Origin: UBA5359 sp028699365 [NCBI: bacterium]
GTDB lineage: Bacteria; UBP13; UBA5359
Assembly: GCA_028699365.1 (NCBI GenBank)
Contig: JAQVUQ010000095.1
Location: 1 to 8,652, forward strand
Direction: 5' to 3'
Length of the DNA stretch: 8,652 nucleotides
Under the pieces are notes generated by a model. It saw only the letters and a list, made by a program, of their open reading frames with translations. It was not told the DNA's origin and ran no database searches. This document shows positions 1 to 6,348 of the stretch, piece after piece. The translations under genes and the position numbers were made by a program. Positions within the stretch are counted from its first letter, which is position 1. Every line of letters begins with the position of its first letter.

Positions 1-542
1 CAATATGGCAGATTGTGCCAGCCGCCCCATAATGTGTAGCCGTCTATGCCATACTGATTGCGGCACAAGCCGATAGCCTTTACCCCGTAGTGTTCACTCA
101 TATATTCGGCTGAGAAACTGTCGATCATCCACATAGAGACCGTTTGCGGGTAACGGCCAAACAGGTCATTAAAACATGCCATAATTACATCTATAAGGCG
201 GCGTCTTTCTGTCTGGCTGTATCCCATAGTCAACGCATGTTTGGCCCAAAACCATTCTTCGCCCGGGCCGATCTGGTAAGGCACATCGGCAGCGGCGGCA
301 TGAGATGACGTGATCTCCAGCCACAAACCCAGTTCATGCCGCCTATCCAGACTGTCACACAGATCTATATACCTCTCATCACACAGAGCATCGTACCGGG
401 TCAGCCAGGTGCCTGACAGACCATATCTGTCTATCATATCCTTGAGTCCGACCGCCATTTCCCAGTTACTCCATATCGGCGGTGTATCAGTGCCTCTGAG
501 TGGTAAATTGTAAAGTAAAAACCGCTCCGAGCTCTTCGTCAT
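1..542 (-). CDS. Putative glycoside hydrolase/deacetylase-type barrel protein, 3'-truncated by window edge
   Basis: 180 codons are visible from the ATG at 542; the stop lies beyond the left edge. No signal peptide, so probably cytoplasmic as it stands. The pattern VGLKDMIDRYGLSGTWLTRYDAL (about 31-53), then LDRRHELGLWLEITSSHA (about 65-82), follows the strand-helix rhythm of the NodB/polysaccharide-deacetylase barrel (a kygi-aTfl strand, then a hElG..H strand). It continues with MWMIDSFSAEYMSEHYGVKAIGLC (137-160) and YGIDGYTLWGGWHNLPY (164-180). The family that comes to mind is DUF3863-type 'putative glycoside hydrolase/deacetylase', recalled rather than searched. The usual deacetylase metal triad (Asp-Asp, His-x3-His) is not intact: only H81 stands in the expected place. 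By eye it is more GC-rich than the right half of the window. It is the last gene seen in the co-directional set. Confidence 0.55.
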   Translation of the reverse strand, partial: MTKSSERFLLYNLPLRGTDTPPIWSNWEMAVGLKDMIDRYGLSGTWLTRYDALCDERYIDLCDSLDRRHELGLWLEITSSHAAAADVPYQIGPGEEWFWAKHALTMGYSQTERRRLIDVIMACFNDLFGRYPQTVSMWMIDSFSAEYMSEHYGVKAIGLCRNQYGIDGYTLWGGWHNLPY

Positions 543-547
543 TATTG

Positions 548-551
548 CCTC
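548..551 (-). promoter_or_regulatory. Ribosome binding site of the left-edge gene
   Basis: GAGG stands five bases before the ATG at 542-540. An in-frame TGA lies six codons upstream, so this is the first possible ATG. The preceding 73-base gap (543-615) holds only a weak 5-bp hairpin (569-581) without a T-run. Confidence 0.7.
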
Positions 552-615
552 ACAATATCATATTAGCAGCCTTAACAAGGCAACACAGGAATTGATTTTG
601 CAATTAGCATCCTAT

Positions 616-2031
616 TTATCTAATCAAATGCCAATCGAAAGAAACACCGTTTTCCGTTCCAGGCGCAGATTCGAGTGTCAAGGTAAAACCTCCGGTTGCC
701 TTGCTGATAGACTTAATGCGATTAGATCCTGTTGCAGGAGTACCAGTATAAGTTGTAGGCGTTACAGTAAGAAAATAATCAGTATCCGGCTCAGATGTAT
801 TAAACGTTACCGTGCCAGTATCAGGTGTACCGGAAATCGTGATGACACCACGCAAGTTAGCAGATTCTAAGGCAGTTCCGGAAATTCCAACAAGACCCGT
901 TTGATGAAGCCCGGACGAGTTACGCATGGTAACAGGATTTGTTGCGCTTCCAGAAACAAATGTTCCATTCACAAATGAATTAGGACCAATATATGGCCTG
1001 ATTGGACCACTGCCTCCATAAGAAATATTAGTTGTATTGTTCCGGAAGTTATTTCCTATTATTACAGCATCTTCAACAAGGCTTCTTAGCAGAATAGCCG
1101 TGTTACTATCGGTAAACTGATTACCTGATATCAAAACACTCCGGTGTGCGATACCGGAAGTTGCGTTAACATCAAGTGCAGTAGAGTTGTTTTCAAAAAA
1201 ACAACCGATCACAACCTGGCTTTCGGAAGCCCCCGCAGACGTTGCAAGAGATAATCCACATTCATTGGTTGAATTCATCGCTGAAAAAATACTATTAGCT
1301 ATATACACAGATGCACAATTATTTGCCCTTGCGCCGTATCCTACATTATCGCTCATGTAACTATCTTGAATAGTGAGGACAGTTATATCGCTCGCAATTA
1401 GACCGGCTCCACGGTTAAGGCTGCTCCCTACATGACGCAATACAACATTCACAGAAGTGCTAAGGGAAATACCCCGATCATTTGCAGCAAGATAAACATT
1501 TTCAATTAAAAGGCGTGTTGCCTCATATGCACTAATACCATGGCTTGAATTGGCGTTCCCTAATACTGCTATGTCTCTGATAGTGATATCCCATGCAGAT
1601 GATATATTAAGCGCAACACCTGTTCCATTATTCTGAATTGTCGTAGTTGTGAAGCCATTATTGATTGGGCAACCACGACCGGAGCCTTGAAGGATAATAC
1701 CTTTTCTCACCGTTAATGCCGATGTTATAACATAAGTTCCTGAAGGGAAGAAGACTATACCTCCTGATGAGAAAGAATCAATCGCATTCTGGATGGCAGT
1801 AGTATCATCAGTAGTCCCGTCTCCCTTTGCTCCGTATGCACGAACATCCGCCCATGGCTTTTTTGCTATTACATCACCAATATTTGATATCGTTCTACTA
1901 TTAAAATCAAGATCTACTGTTAAAGCTGAAGTAGTAGACGAAGGATAATCCACTGCCTGTGCACCATTGATGCACACTTTCGAACATAGGATTACACTCA
2001 CCATATATGTTACTAGAATTAACCTCTTCAT
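616..2031 (-). CDS. Secreted right-handed parallel beta-helix protein (pectate lyase superfamily / GH28-related)
   Basis: 471 residues from the ATG at 2031. Signal peptide: MKR, a hydrophobic core (about 4-16), then a probable cut after AQA (residue 26). The conserved N-terminal coil of Pectate_lyase_3-type proteins is clear: ADVRAYGAKGDGTTDDTTAIQNAI (61-84), then GGIVFFPSGTY (90-100) and GIILQGSGRG (111-120). About nine irregular coils follow, rich in Asn, Ser and Thr (about 130-360), with repeated short strands such as ITIRDIAVLGN, LLIENVYLAAN and VLISGNQFTDSN. Residues about 393-471 form a separate beta-rich domain (TGTVTFNTSEPDTDYFLTVTP, GGFTLTLESAPG, FDWHLIR), resembling C-terminal domains of phage tail-spike and tail-fibre proteins. 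GH28 catalytic blocks are not visible, so it may be a lyase, another hydrolase or a binding protein. It starts 52 bases after the GH63-like gene ends. Confidence 0.88.
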   Translation of the reverse strand: MKRLILVTYMVSVILCSKVCINGAQAVDYPSSTTSALTVDLDFNSRTISNIGDVIAKKPWADVRAYGAKGDGTTDDTTAIQNAIDSFSSGGIVFFPSGTYVITSALTVRKGIILQGSGRGCPINNGFTTTTIQNNGTGVALNISSAWDITIRDIAVLGNANSSHGISAYEATRLLIENVYLAANDRGISLSTSVNVVLRHVGSSLNRGAGLIASDITVLTIQDSYMSDNVGYGARANNCASVYIANSIFSAMNSTNECGLSLATSAGASESQVVIGCFFENNSTALDVNATSGIAHRSVLISGNQFTDSNTAILLRSLVEDAVIIGNNFRNNTTNISYGGSGPIRPYIGPNSFVNGTFVSGSATNPVTMRNSSGLHQTGLVGISGTALESANLRGVITISGTPDTGTVTFNTSEPDTDYFLTVTPTTYTGTPATGSNRIKSISKATGGFTLTLESAPGTENGVSFDWHLIR

Positions 2032-2039
2032 TTCATCCA

Positions 2040-2044
2040 CCTCC
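2040..2044 (-). promoter_or_regulatory. Ribosome binding site deciding the start of the beta-helix gene
   Basis: GGAGG, eight bases before the ATG at 2031-2029. The upstream in-frame ATG at 2046 overlaps this motif and has only a distant AGAGG (ten bases away). Starting at 2031 also gives a textbook signal peptide beginning MKR. Confidence 0.75.
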
Positions 2045-2083
2045 ATATTTTGTTAGCCTCTTGCCAGCAAGTAAATACATTTT

Positions 2084-3556
2084 TCATGGTATTACAATCT
2101 GGTGTTGACCGGCTGATAGTATCAGCCGGTGTTCTCCGCTTTTTCCCTCTAACCGCAAGATCAAATTGATCTCATCCGTCGTCTCCACCGCTACCTCCCT
2201 TCTCCCGGTATTAGCATTATTATGGCATAGCAACGATAAGTTACGTCTGTTAAAAAGCAAATTACCGATGCCGTGTTCACCCTCCATACCTATCAGCCAG
2301 GTAATACTGTTGGATGCAGCGTCAAAATTCATCCCCAAGACGTTCTCGATCAGCATGGATATCGGCCCCAGACCACTCCAGCCAACAAAGTTATTGCGAA
2401 CAAGATTCCCCCCTTCATCCGGAGAGGCAGGGCGCAGGTATTCAGGAGAATAACATTCCCAAATACCGCCATAAGCCTCGTTTTTCATCACCTCGGCCAT
2501 AGCGGCGATGTGTCTGATGGCAATATCTCTGGCTGCACCGGTCCGGCCACGAACGGCAAGTCCTTTGGCAAGCATGTAGTCTATCGGAGCCCATACCCCC
2601 CCTAGCCAGTAATTCCCCAACGGTGAATAATTGGGATCATCCTTGGAAAGAGCAGGCAGTGGATGTATAGTCCAAAACTCATCAGGATTGAAAATATGTT
2701 CCATTAGGCTATCCACTTGTCTATCATCAGCTGCCATGCTGATGATAGACCAGAAAGCAGCTGTGGTCTTGTGATTAAGGAAATTATGTCTTAGTTTCCC
2801 AATACTGCGAGCGAATAAATCAAAATACATTCCCATGCGCTGACACCAGTGATACCGGTTTATCAAGCAGCATAGTTCATGATGTTCCCTAACGAAACGG
2901 TCAGCAATGTCCTCCTGATCAATATACCTGGCTATCTTGGTCAGGTATAGAGCACTTAATGCCTGTTGGCAAGCTAGGTCTATAAAACATATGTCGCTGC
3001 CGTCCTGATGTACGGCATTGTATCCGCTGCGTGGGGAGTTATCCATGCCCGTTGAACCGGAATCTTCAAACCAGTAAAGACCGTTTATCCTGGTCCTATT
3101 GGCCTTGATCCAATCAAAATAACGTATTAGACGCGGTAGTATGATCTCAAAACGACCGTCATCACCAGTAACCAGATAATATTCCCACTCTACCCAAGAA
3201 AAAAGAGGTGGATTGACACGCTGACCGAAAGCATCCTTTTCTGTTGCAATAGAATAGGCCATACTCATGTAACCGTCCTGTGCCTGCAAACGATAAAGAT
3301 TGTCCAGGTTGTTCATACATGGTAAGGTACCATTAGAGAAGCGGGCAAAGAGGGCCATGAAGCATGAATCCCACTGCCAGATATTACCGGAACCCGGCAT
3401 ACAGGAAAGTTGTGGCTTCCACCCCGGCTTATCCGGGTATTCCACGTTGACAAAAGCCAAACGCCAGGCAGTGTCGTAAAGTTCCACCCATTCGGGATGG
3501 CGCTCACATATTATTGATGGCAAAGCCTTGGGACAATATTCGAACAACTTATTCAC
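2084..3556 (-). CDS. (alpha/alpha)6-barrel glycoside hydrolase, GH63/MGH1-like (trehalase-type clan)
   Basis: 490 residues from the GTG chosen by its Shine-Dalgarno (494 if the TTG at 3568 is used). No signal peptide, so probably cytoplasmic. Numbering below is from the TTG. Family signatures in order: IWQWDSCF (63-70), NPPLFSWVEWEYY (119-131), SGSTGMDNSPR (170-180), NYWLGGVWAPIDYML (319-333), GGIWECYSPE (367-376) and FVGWSGLGPISMLIENVLG (394-412). In GH63-type enzymes the Asp of the G-M-D-N motif is the general acid and the Glu of the W-E-x-Y motif the general base, which points to D176 and E371. Both are present, so it is predicted active as an inverting alpha-glycosidase. The sugar (glucosyl-glycerate, mannosyl, other) cannot be read from sequence. 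A short C-terminal beta-strand tail (about 430-494) closes the protein. Two perfect inverted repeats lie within the gene. The UroD-like stop lies 30 bases upstream. Confidence 0.85.
   Translation of the reverse strand: MNKLFEYCPKALPSIICERHPEWVELYDTAWRLAFVNVEYPDKPGWKPQLSCMPGSGNIWQWDSCFMALFARFSNGTLPCMNNLDNLYRLQAQDGYMSMAYSIATEKDAFGQRVNPPLFSWVEWEYYLVTGDDGRFEIILPRLIRYFDWIKANRTRINGLYWFEDSGSTGMDNSPRSGYNAVHQDGSDICFIDLACQQALSALYLTKIARYIDQEDIADRFVREHHELCCLINRYHWCQRMGMYFDLFARSIGKLRHNFLNHKTTAAFWSIISMAADDRQVDSLMEHIFNPDEFWTIHPLPALSKDDPNYSPLGNYWLGGVWAPIDYMLAKGLAVRGRTGAARDIAIRHIAAMAEVMKNEAYGGIWECYSPEYLRPASPDEGGNLVRNNFVGWSGLGPISMLIENVLGMNFDAASNSITWLIGMEGEHGIGNLLFNRRNLSLLCHNNANTGRREVAVETTDEINLILRLEGKSGEHRLILSAGQHQIVIP
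2108..2130. repeat. 23-base near-perfect palindrome at the 3' end of the GH63-like gene
   Basis: ACCGGCTGATA (2108-2118), one central base, TATCAGCCGGT (2120-2130). As RNA it folds to a 10-bp stem with a 3-base loop. It covers the codons for HRLILSAGQ and ends 22 bases before the stop (TGA at 2086-2084). On the coding strand no U-run follows, so I do not call it a terminator. It might stabilise or pause the transcript before the beta-helix gene (inference). Confidence 0.8.
2719..2750. repeat. Perfect 13-bp inverted repeat with 6-base loop inside the GH63-like gene
   Basis: Left arm GTCTATCATCAGC (2719-2731), loop TGCCAT (2732-2737), right arm GCTGATGATAGAC (2738-2750). All 13 pairs match. 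It lies wholly within codons for SIISMAADDR, mid-gene, and is not followed by a T-run on either strand, so it is not a classical terminator. A stable hairpin could form in mRNA or single-stranded DNA. Function unknown. Confidence 0.85.
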
Positions 3557-3560
3557 AGCC

Positions 3561-3566
3561 CACCTC
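3561..3566 (-). promoter_or_regulatory. Ribosome binding site deciding the GTG start of the GH63-like gene
   Basis: GAGGTG lies four bases before the GTG at 3556-3554 (six bases if counted from GAGG), a good Shine-Dalgarno match. The longer frame starting with TTG at 3568 would place this motif inside codons 1-3 and has no ribosome binding site of its own, so the GTG is preferred. Confidence 0.7.
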
Positions 3567-3586
3567 AATGTTTCAGAATACAGTAT

Positions 3587-4723
3587 CTAAGATAAGCACC
3601 ATTCGCTACACAACCCGACCATGGCCTCATAATTCGCCATGGTTCTCCGGCTTATCTCTCTACCGTATGGAGCAGCAGAAGGCATAAGTACAAAACCTCT
3701 GCCGTTACCTGCAGTTCCCTCCTGTAATGAACGAGTAACTACCTTCTCGAACGCACTCGTCTCCATATTCACTACATCGCCGATTTCAAGATTTCCGAAG
3801 AGTACAATATCTCTTCCATACTCACGCCTGATTTCACAAAGTTCCATATCACCCTGCGGTGGCGGCTCCAGCGGATCAAGGCCATCTATGCCCATTCCAA
3901 CCAGATAAGGCAGAATATTGCGCAATCGGCCATGCGAATGAATCCTAACAAAACCTCCGTATTTTTTTATTATCTCTACCATAGGGCCAGTATATCGAAC
4001 TACATATTCATCAAACAGTCGTGGAGGCAGGTACGGCTCAGAGGCATACTCCGGCCCACAGATACGCCAGAGATGACCAGGGAACTCGCTGGCAACTCTT
4101 TCTACTATCGGATAGATTGCCCTCGAATGTTTCTCAAGTAGAGAGTGAAAAAGTTTGGGTTCAGTAAACGCAATAGTGCAATATTCTTCCATGCAAAACA
4201 GATAGGCAGCTTGGCCGAGGGGATCGGGCGTATCAATCATTACTATCCCTCTATTACCAACTTCTCTCTCGGCATCAACAAGATCGGAGATATCCGGCTC
4301 ATTTGCCAAAGCCTCATCCGGCAGTTTCAAATAAGCTTTGAGATCATCAACGTTTTTCAAAGGATGCTCCAAAAGCCAGGTAGTGTTGATTCCCGGATCA
4401 CGCCTTGATAATGCGGTTAGCTTCCGACCTGCCACACTGATGACGGTTTTGTGAAAACGGGAGCCTTTATCAATATATTCCTCATCATGTAAAAATTCCT
4501 GTCGTCTTTTATTTAAAGCAAGGTTTGGGCTACGCATACGTATAAGATCGGTTTTTTCCTCGGCTAGTCGCAGCAATTCTCTCCAGGAAGGATCGTTATA
4601 TATATTGAAAGGATCAGGGTCTTCCAGATTAATCTTAAAACCGCCAATCTCATAGAAATTAACCGCAGGTCTGTCTACGGCCTTTCCACAAATAGTAGCA
4701 ACAAGTCGTTCTTTACCTGTCAT
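3587..4723 (-). CDS. Uroporphyrinogen decarboxylase (URO-D)/MtaA superfamily protein, function unknown
   Basis: 378 residues, soluble, no signal peptide. The opening MTGKERLVATICGKAVDRPAV is the standard start of the MtaA/CmuA-like branch. Further family blocks are LFHSLLEKHSRAIYPIVERV (about 191-210), the strand-loop RIHSHGRLRNILPYLVGMGIDGLDPLEPPPQGD (about 260-292) and GRDIVLFGNLEIGD (about 303-316). True HemE enzymes have an N-terminal RQAGR-type substrate loop, which is absent here, so haem synthesis is not its job. Corrinoid/CoM methyltransferases of this fold bind zinc through His-x-Cys and a later Cys. Here the positions read H262-x-H264, and the later block is FVLMPSAAPYG without Cys. 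It lies between two sugar-related genes and its stop is 30 bases from the next start, so it probably belongs to the same pathway. The reaction cannot be named. Confidence 0.85.
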   Translation of the reverse strand: MTGKERLVATICGKAVDRPAVNFYEIGGFKINLEDPDPFNIYNDPSWRELLRLAEEKTDLIRMRSPNLALNKRRQEFLHDEEYIDKGSRFHKTVISVAGRKLTALSRRDPGINTTWLLEHPLKNVDDLKAYLKLPDEALANEPDISDLVDAEREVGNRGIVMIDTPDPLGQAAYLFCMEEYCTIAFTEPKLFHSLLEKHSRAIYPIVERVASEFPGHLWRICGPEYASEPYLPPRLFDEYVVRYTGPMVEIIKKYGGFVRIHSHGRLRNILPYLVGMGIDGLDPLEPPPQGDMELCEIRREYGRDIVLFGNLEIGDVVNMETSAFEKVVTRSLQEGTAGNGRGFVLMPSAAPYGREISRRTMANYEAMVGLCSEWCLS

Positions 4724-4729
4724 TCGTCT

Positions 4730-4734
4730 CTCCT
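4730..4734 (-). promoter_or_regulatory. Ribosome binding site of the UroD-like gene
   Basis: AGGAG lies six bases before the ATG at 4723-4721. It sits in an AT-rich 85-base gap (4724-4808), the longest gap in the window, where I find no acceptable promoter or terminator. Confidence 0.75.
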
Positions 4735-4808
4735 AGTTTATTTTTGTCAAAATTTTATCTTCACTCATATAATATGCTTCATCTGTTACAACATATTCTA
4801 AAGCATAA

Positions 4809-6284
4809 TTAGCCAGCAATATAATTTAGTTCCAAATCATCAAACCAGACAGCTCCGTTATTCCCATCGCTCCGGCAGGCAACGACCGCCTTCTCAGCAT
4901 GCTCAGGCACTTCACCTTTTAAAGAGATCCTCTGCCAGTCTGTAGAGCCCTGAATCTCCTTGCTTCCGCTTTTCAAAATAAGCTCGTTATCCCTGGTATA
5001 GAAGTAAATTACAAGGTAACTTGCGCCCGTAGCCTTTTCCGTCTTCATCCAGCCTGAATATTCAAATACCTGCGCTGCCTTAACAGGCACCGCACAGGTC
5101 CATCTCTGCCGCCATTCTATTCCCTGAGGCGGCGTCCACATGAGCTTAAGAGCATGCTCTCCGCTTCTAACCGGAGTGAACCACATGGAATAAAGTCGAC
5201 CCCATACCCACTCAGCCCGCCCCACTCTGTCCTGCAAATCATGGTATCTTACCACCCAGCCAACGGGTATATCTGTTCCATCGCTTATTTCAAATCCGGG
5301 ATTCTGGAGGAGATTGATCATGGTGGGTAAGCTGTGATAGTTACACCAGTAAGAGACACTTAAGTTGCAGTCCACCAACCCGATAGCGGTATGGATCACA
5401 TCGGCCACAGCACGAACGTTCTCTAAAGCATTTTTCAGGATAAGTCCTTCCGCTGCAGAAATGTCTCCGGCCTTCCAGGCTGCATCCACCGCAGGCACGT
5501 TCCCTTCTGTAAAGCGTAAGAGAGCATGCATCCGCTGTTCAATATCGGCAACGGCTTCATCGATAGTCATACCAAGCTTTTGGGGAGTATAGCCTTCCAA
5601 CCTGATAGCTTCCTCGGGATTGGCAACATGCCCTTTGATATGCAAGTCAGGCCAGTATGCAAAGGCTCCTCTGTCTTCAACATGGTGCAGCAGTACCCCC
5701 AAAAAGCGCATCCCGTCCGCAAGGCGCCCGTCTCTCCAGCAATCTATAACTTTGGGAAAGTACCGGGCCGGTGCCTCATATGAACCCATCGGACAATAGC
5801 CGAAATCCTCTTTATACATCTTCTTGTGGTGAAAAGACGGGCTGTACTTCGTATCGGACAGCATACCGGGAATATAGTCCGGTACCTTGTAAGTTACCGG
5901 ATCAAAGCCACAATAGTATGAGATATCCCATTCCCGTCGGATATCGGTCGTTCTTGGCATATCAGGGCTTCCGCTCTCTCCACCGAAGCATCCGTAGTGC
6001 GCCCAGTTCAAATCGGGAAATTCACAATATATCTTCCAGAGCAAATCCTTCTCCGGCTCAAGAAATTTTCTTTCCGGCTCGGTTAACACTTCCAGTGCTG
6101 CTTTGGTAATATAATTATGCTCCTTACTCCATAACACAACAGGTAGAAAAAAAATAGCCGCGTTGTCCCTGGTTACTCTTGCAATAACCATACATACTAT
6201 TAATATTACCCAATTTACCCAGGCGCTTCTCTTCTTATATATTTTACCAATCAGTTCTTTACCTTGCCGAAAGTGGTATTTCAT
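4809..6284 (-). CDS. Zn-dependent phospholipase C / S1-P1 nuclease-like domain fused to carbohydrate-binding jelly-roll
   Basis: 491 residues. A basic N-terminus (about 1-20) is followed by two hydrophobic runs (about 21-35 and 43-51). The catalytic-type domain then starts with W52 and H56 (WSKEHNYIT). The core motif is LGVLLHHVED with H200 or H201 and D204, followed by H215 and H219 (LHIKGH). Earlier polar residues D91, H96, H151 and H152 could complete a metal cluster. This Trp/His/Asp pattern is typical of the zinc phospholipase C and S1/P1 nuclease superfamily, where the mature N-terminal Trp is itself a zinc ligand. From about residue 324 (NLLQNPGFE) to the end (GAVWFDDLEL) lies a CBM4/9-type beta-sandwich, suggesting carbohydrate binding. 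Export or membrane anchoring is inferred. Whether the substrate is a phosphodiester, lipid or something else cannot be told. It lies 64 bases after the GH84-like gene, with no terminator between them. Confidence 0.7.
   Translation of the reverse strand: MKYHFRQGKELIGKIYKKRSAWVNWVILIVCMVIARVTRDNAAIFFLPVVLWSKEHNYITKAALEVLTEPERKFLEPEKDLLWKIYCEFPDLNWAHYGCFGGESGSPDMPRTTDIRREWDISYYCGFDPVTYKVPDYIPGMLSDTKYSPSFHHKKMYKEDFGYCPMGSYEAPARYFPKVIDCWRDGRLADGMRFLGVLLHHVEDRGAFAYWPDLHIKGHVANPEEAIRLEGYTPQKLGMTIDEAVADIEQRMHALLRFTEGNVPAVDAAWKAGDISAAEGLILKNALENVRAVADVIHTAIGLVDCNLSVSYWCNYHSLPTMINLLQNPGFEISDGTDIPVGWVVRYHDLQDRVGRAEWVWGRLYSMWFTPVRSGEHALKLMWTPPQGIEWRQRWTCAVPVKAAQVFEYSGWMKTEKATGASYLVIYFYTRDNELILKSGSKEIQGSTDWQRISLKGEVPEHAEKAVVACRSDGNNGAVWFDDLELNYIAG
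5878..5901. repeat. 24-base imperfect dyad inside the phospholipase C-like gene
   Basis: TCCGGTA (5878-5884) pairs with TACCGGA (5895-5901), with an inner CTT/AAG pairing: 10 of 12 base pairs match. A third copy of TACCGG lies just to the left (5864-5869). It is in coding sequence for TYKVPDYIPG and may only reflect that peptide repetition. Confidence 0.4.
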
Positions 6285-6290
6285 ACTGGT

Positions 6291-6295
6291 CTCCT
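6291..6295 (-). promoter_or_regulatory. Ribosome binding site of the phospholipase C-like gene
   Basis: AGGAG stands six bases before the ATG at 6284-6282. It fixes the start upstream of the first hydrophobic segment. The alternative internal ATG at codon 32 has no Shine-Dalgarno. Confidence 0.75.
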
Positions 6296-6348
6296 GTTAA
6301 CAAATGAATAGACTATACTTTTTGTTTTTTATCACCAATTGTTATGTA

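Noticed and set aside
569-581. Small hairpin GCCTT-GTT-AAGGC between the beta-helix gene and the left-edge gene.
   Set aside because: A stem of five pairs and no T-run on either strand: too weak for a terminator.
712-720. RIK in the beta-helix protein (residues 438-440), reminiscent of the GH28 catalytic RIK motif.
   Set aside because: It lies in the C-terminal add-on domain, outside the helix, and the other GH28 motifs (NTD, DD, HG) are absent.
2060-2071. Hairpin CTTGCTGGCAAG in the gap before the beta-helix gene.
   Set aside because: Only four to five pairs and no T-run; expected by chance.
4745-4750. TTGACA on the minus strand before the UroD-like gene, a perfect -35 box.
   Set aside because: Only 21 bases separate it from the ATG at 4723, so a -10 box at normal spacing would overlap the start codon. 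The region is AT-rich and such a match is easily chance.
4738-4808. Open frame in the 85-base gap on the minus strand ending ...MSEDKILTKIN and a TAG at 4737-4735.
   Set aside because: Its only ATG gives 11 codons and has no Shine-Dalgarno; the longer frame lacks a good start. Probably chance in AT-rich sequence.
6312-6338. Possible promoter in the gap before the phospholipase-like gene: TTGGTG (6338-6333) and TATAGT (6317-6312).
   Set aside because: The spacer is only 15 bases and the -35 match is poor. Without transcript data it is not distinguishable from A/T-rich background.
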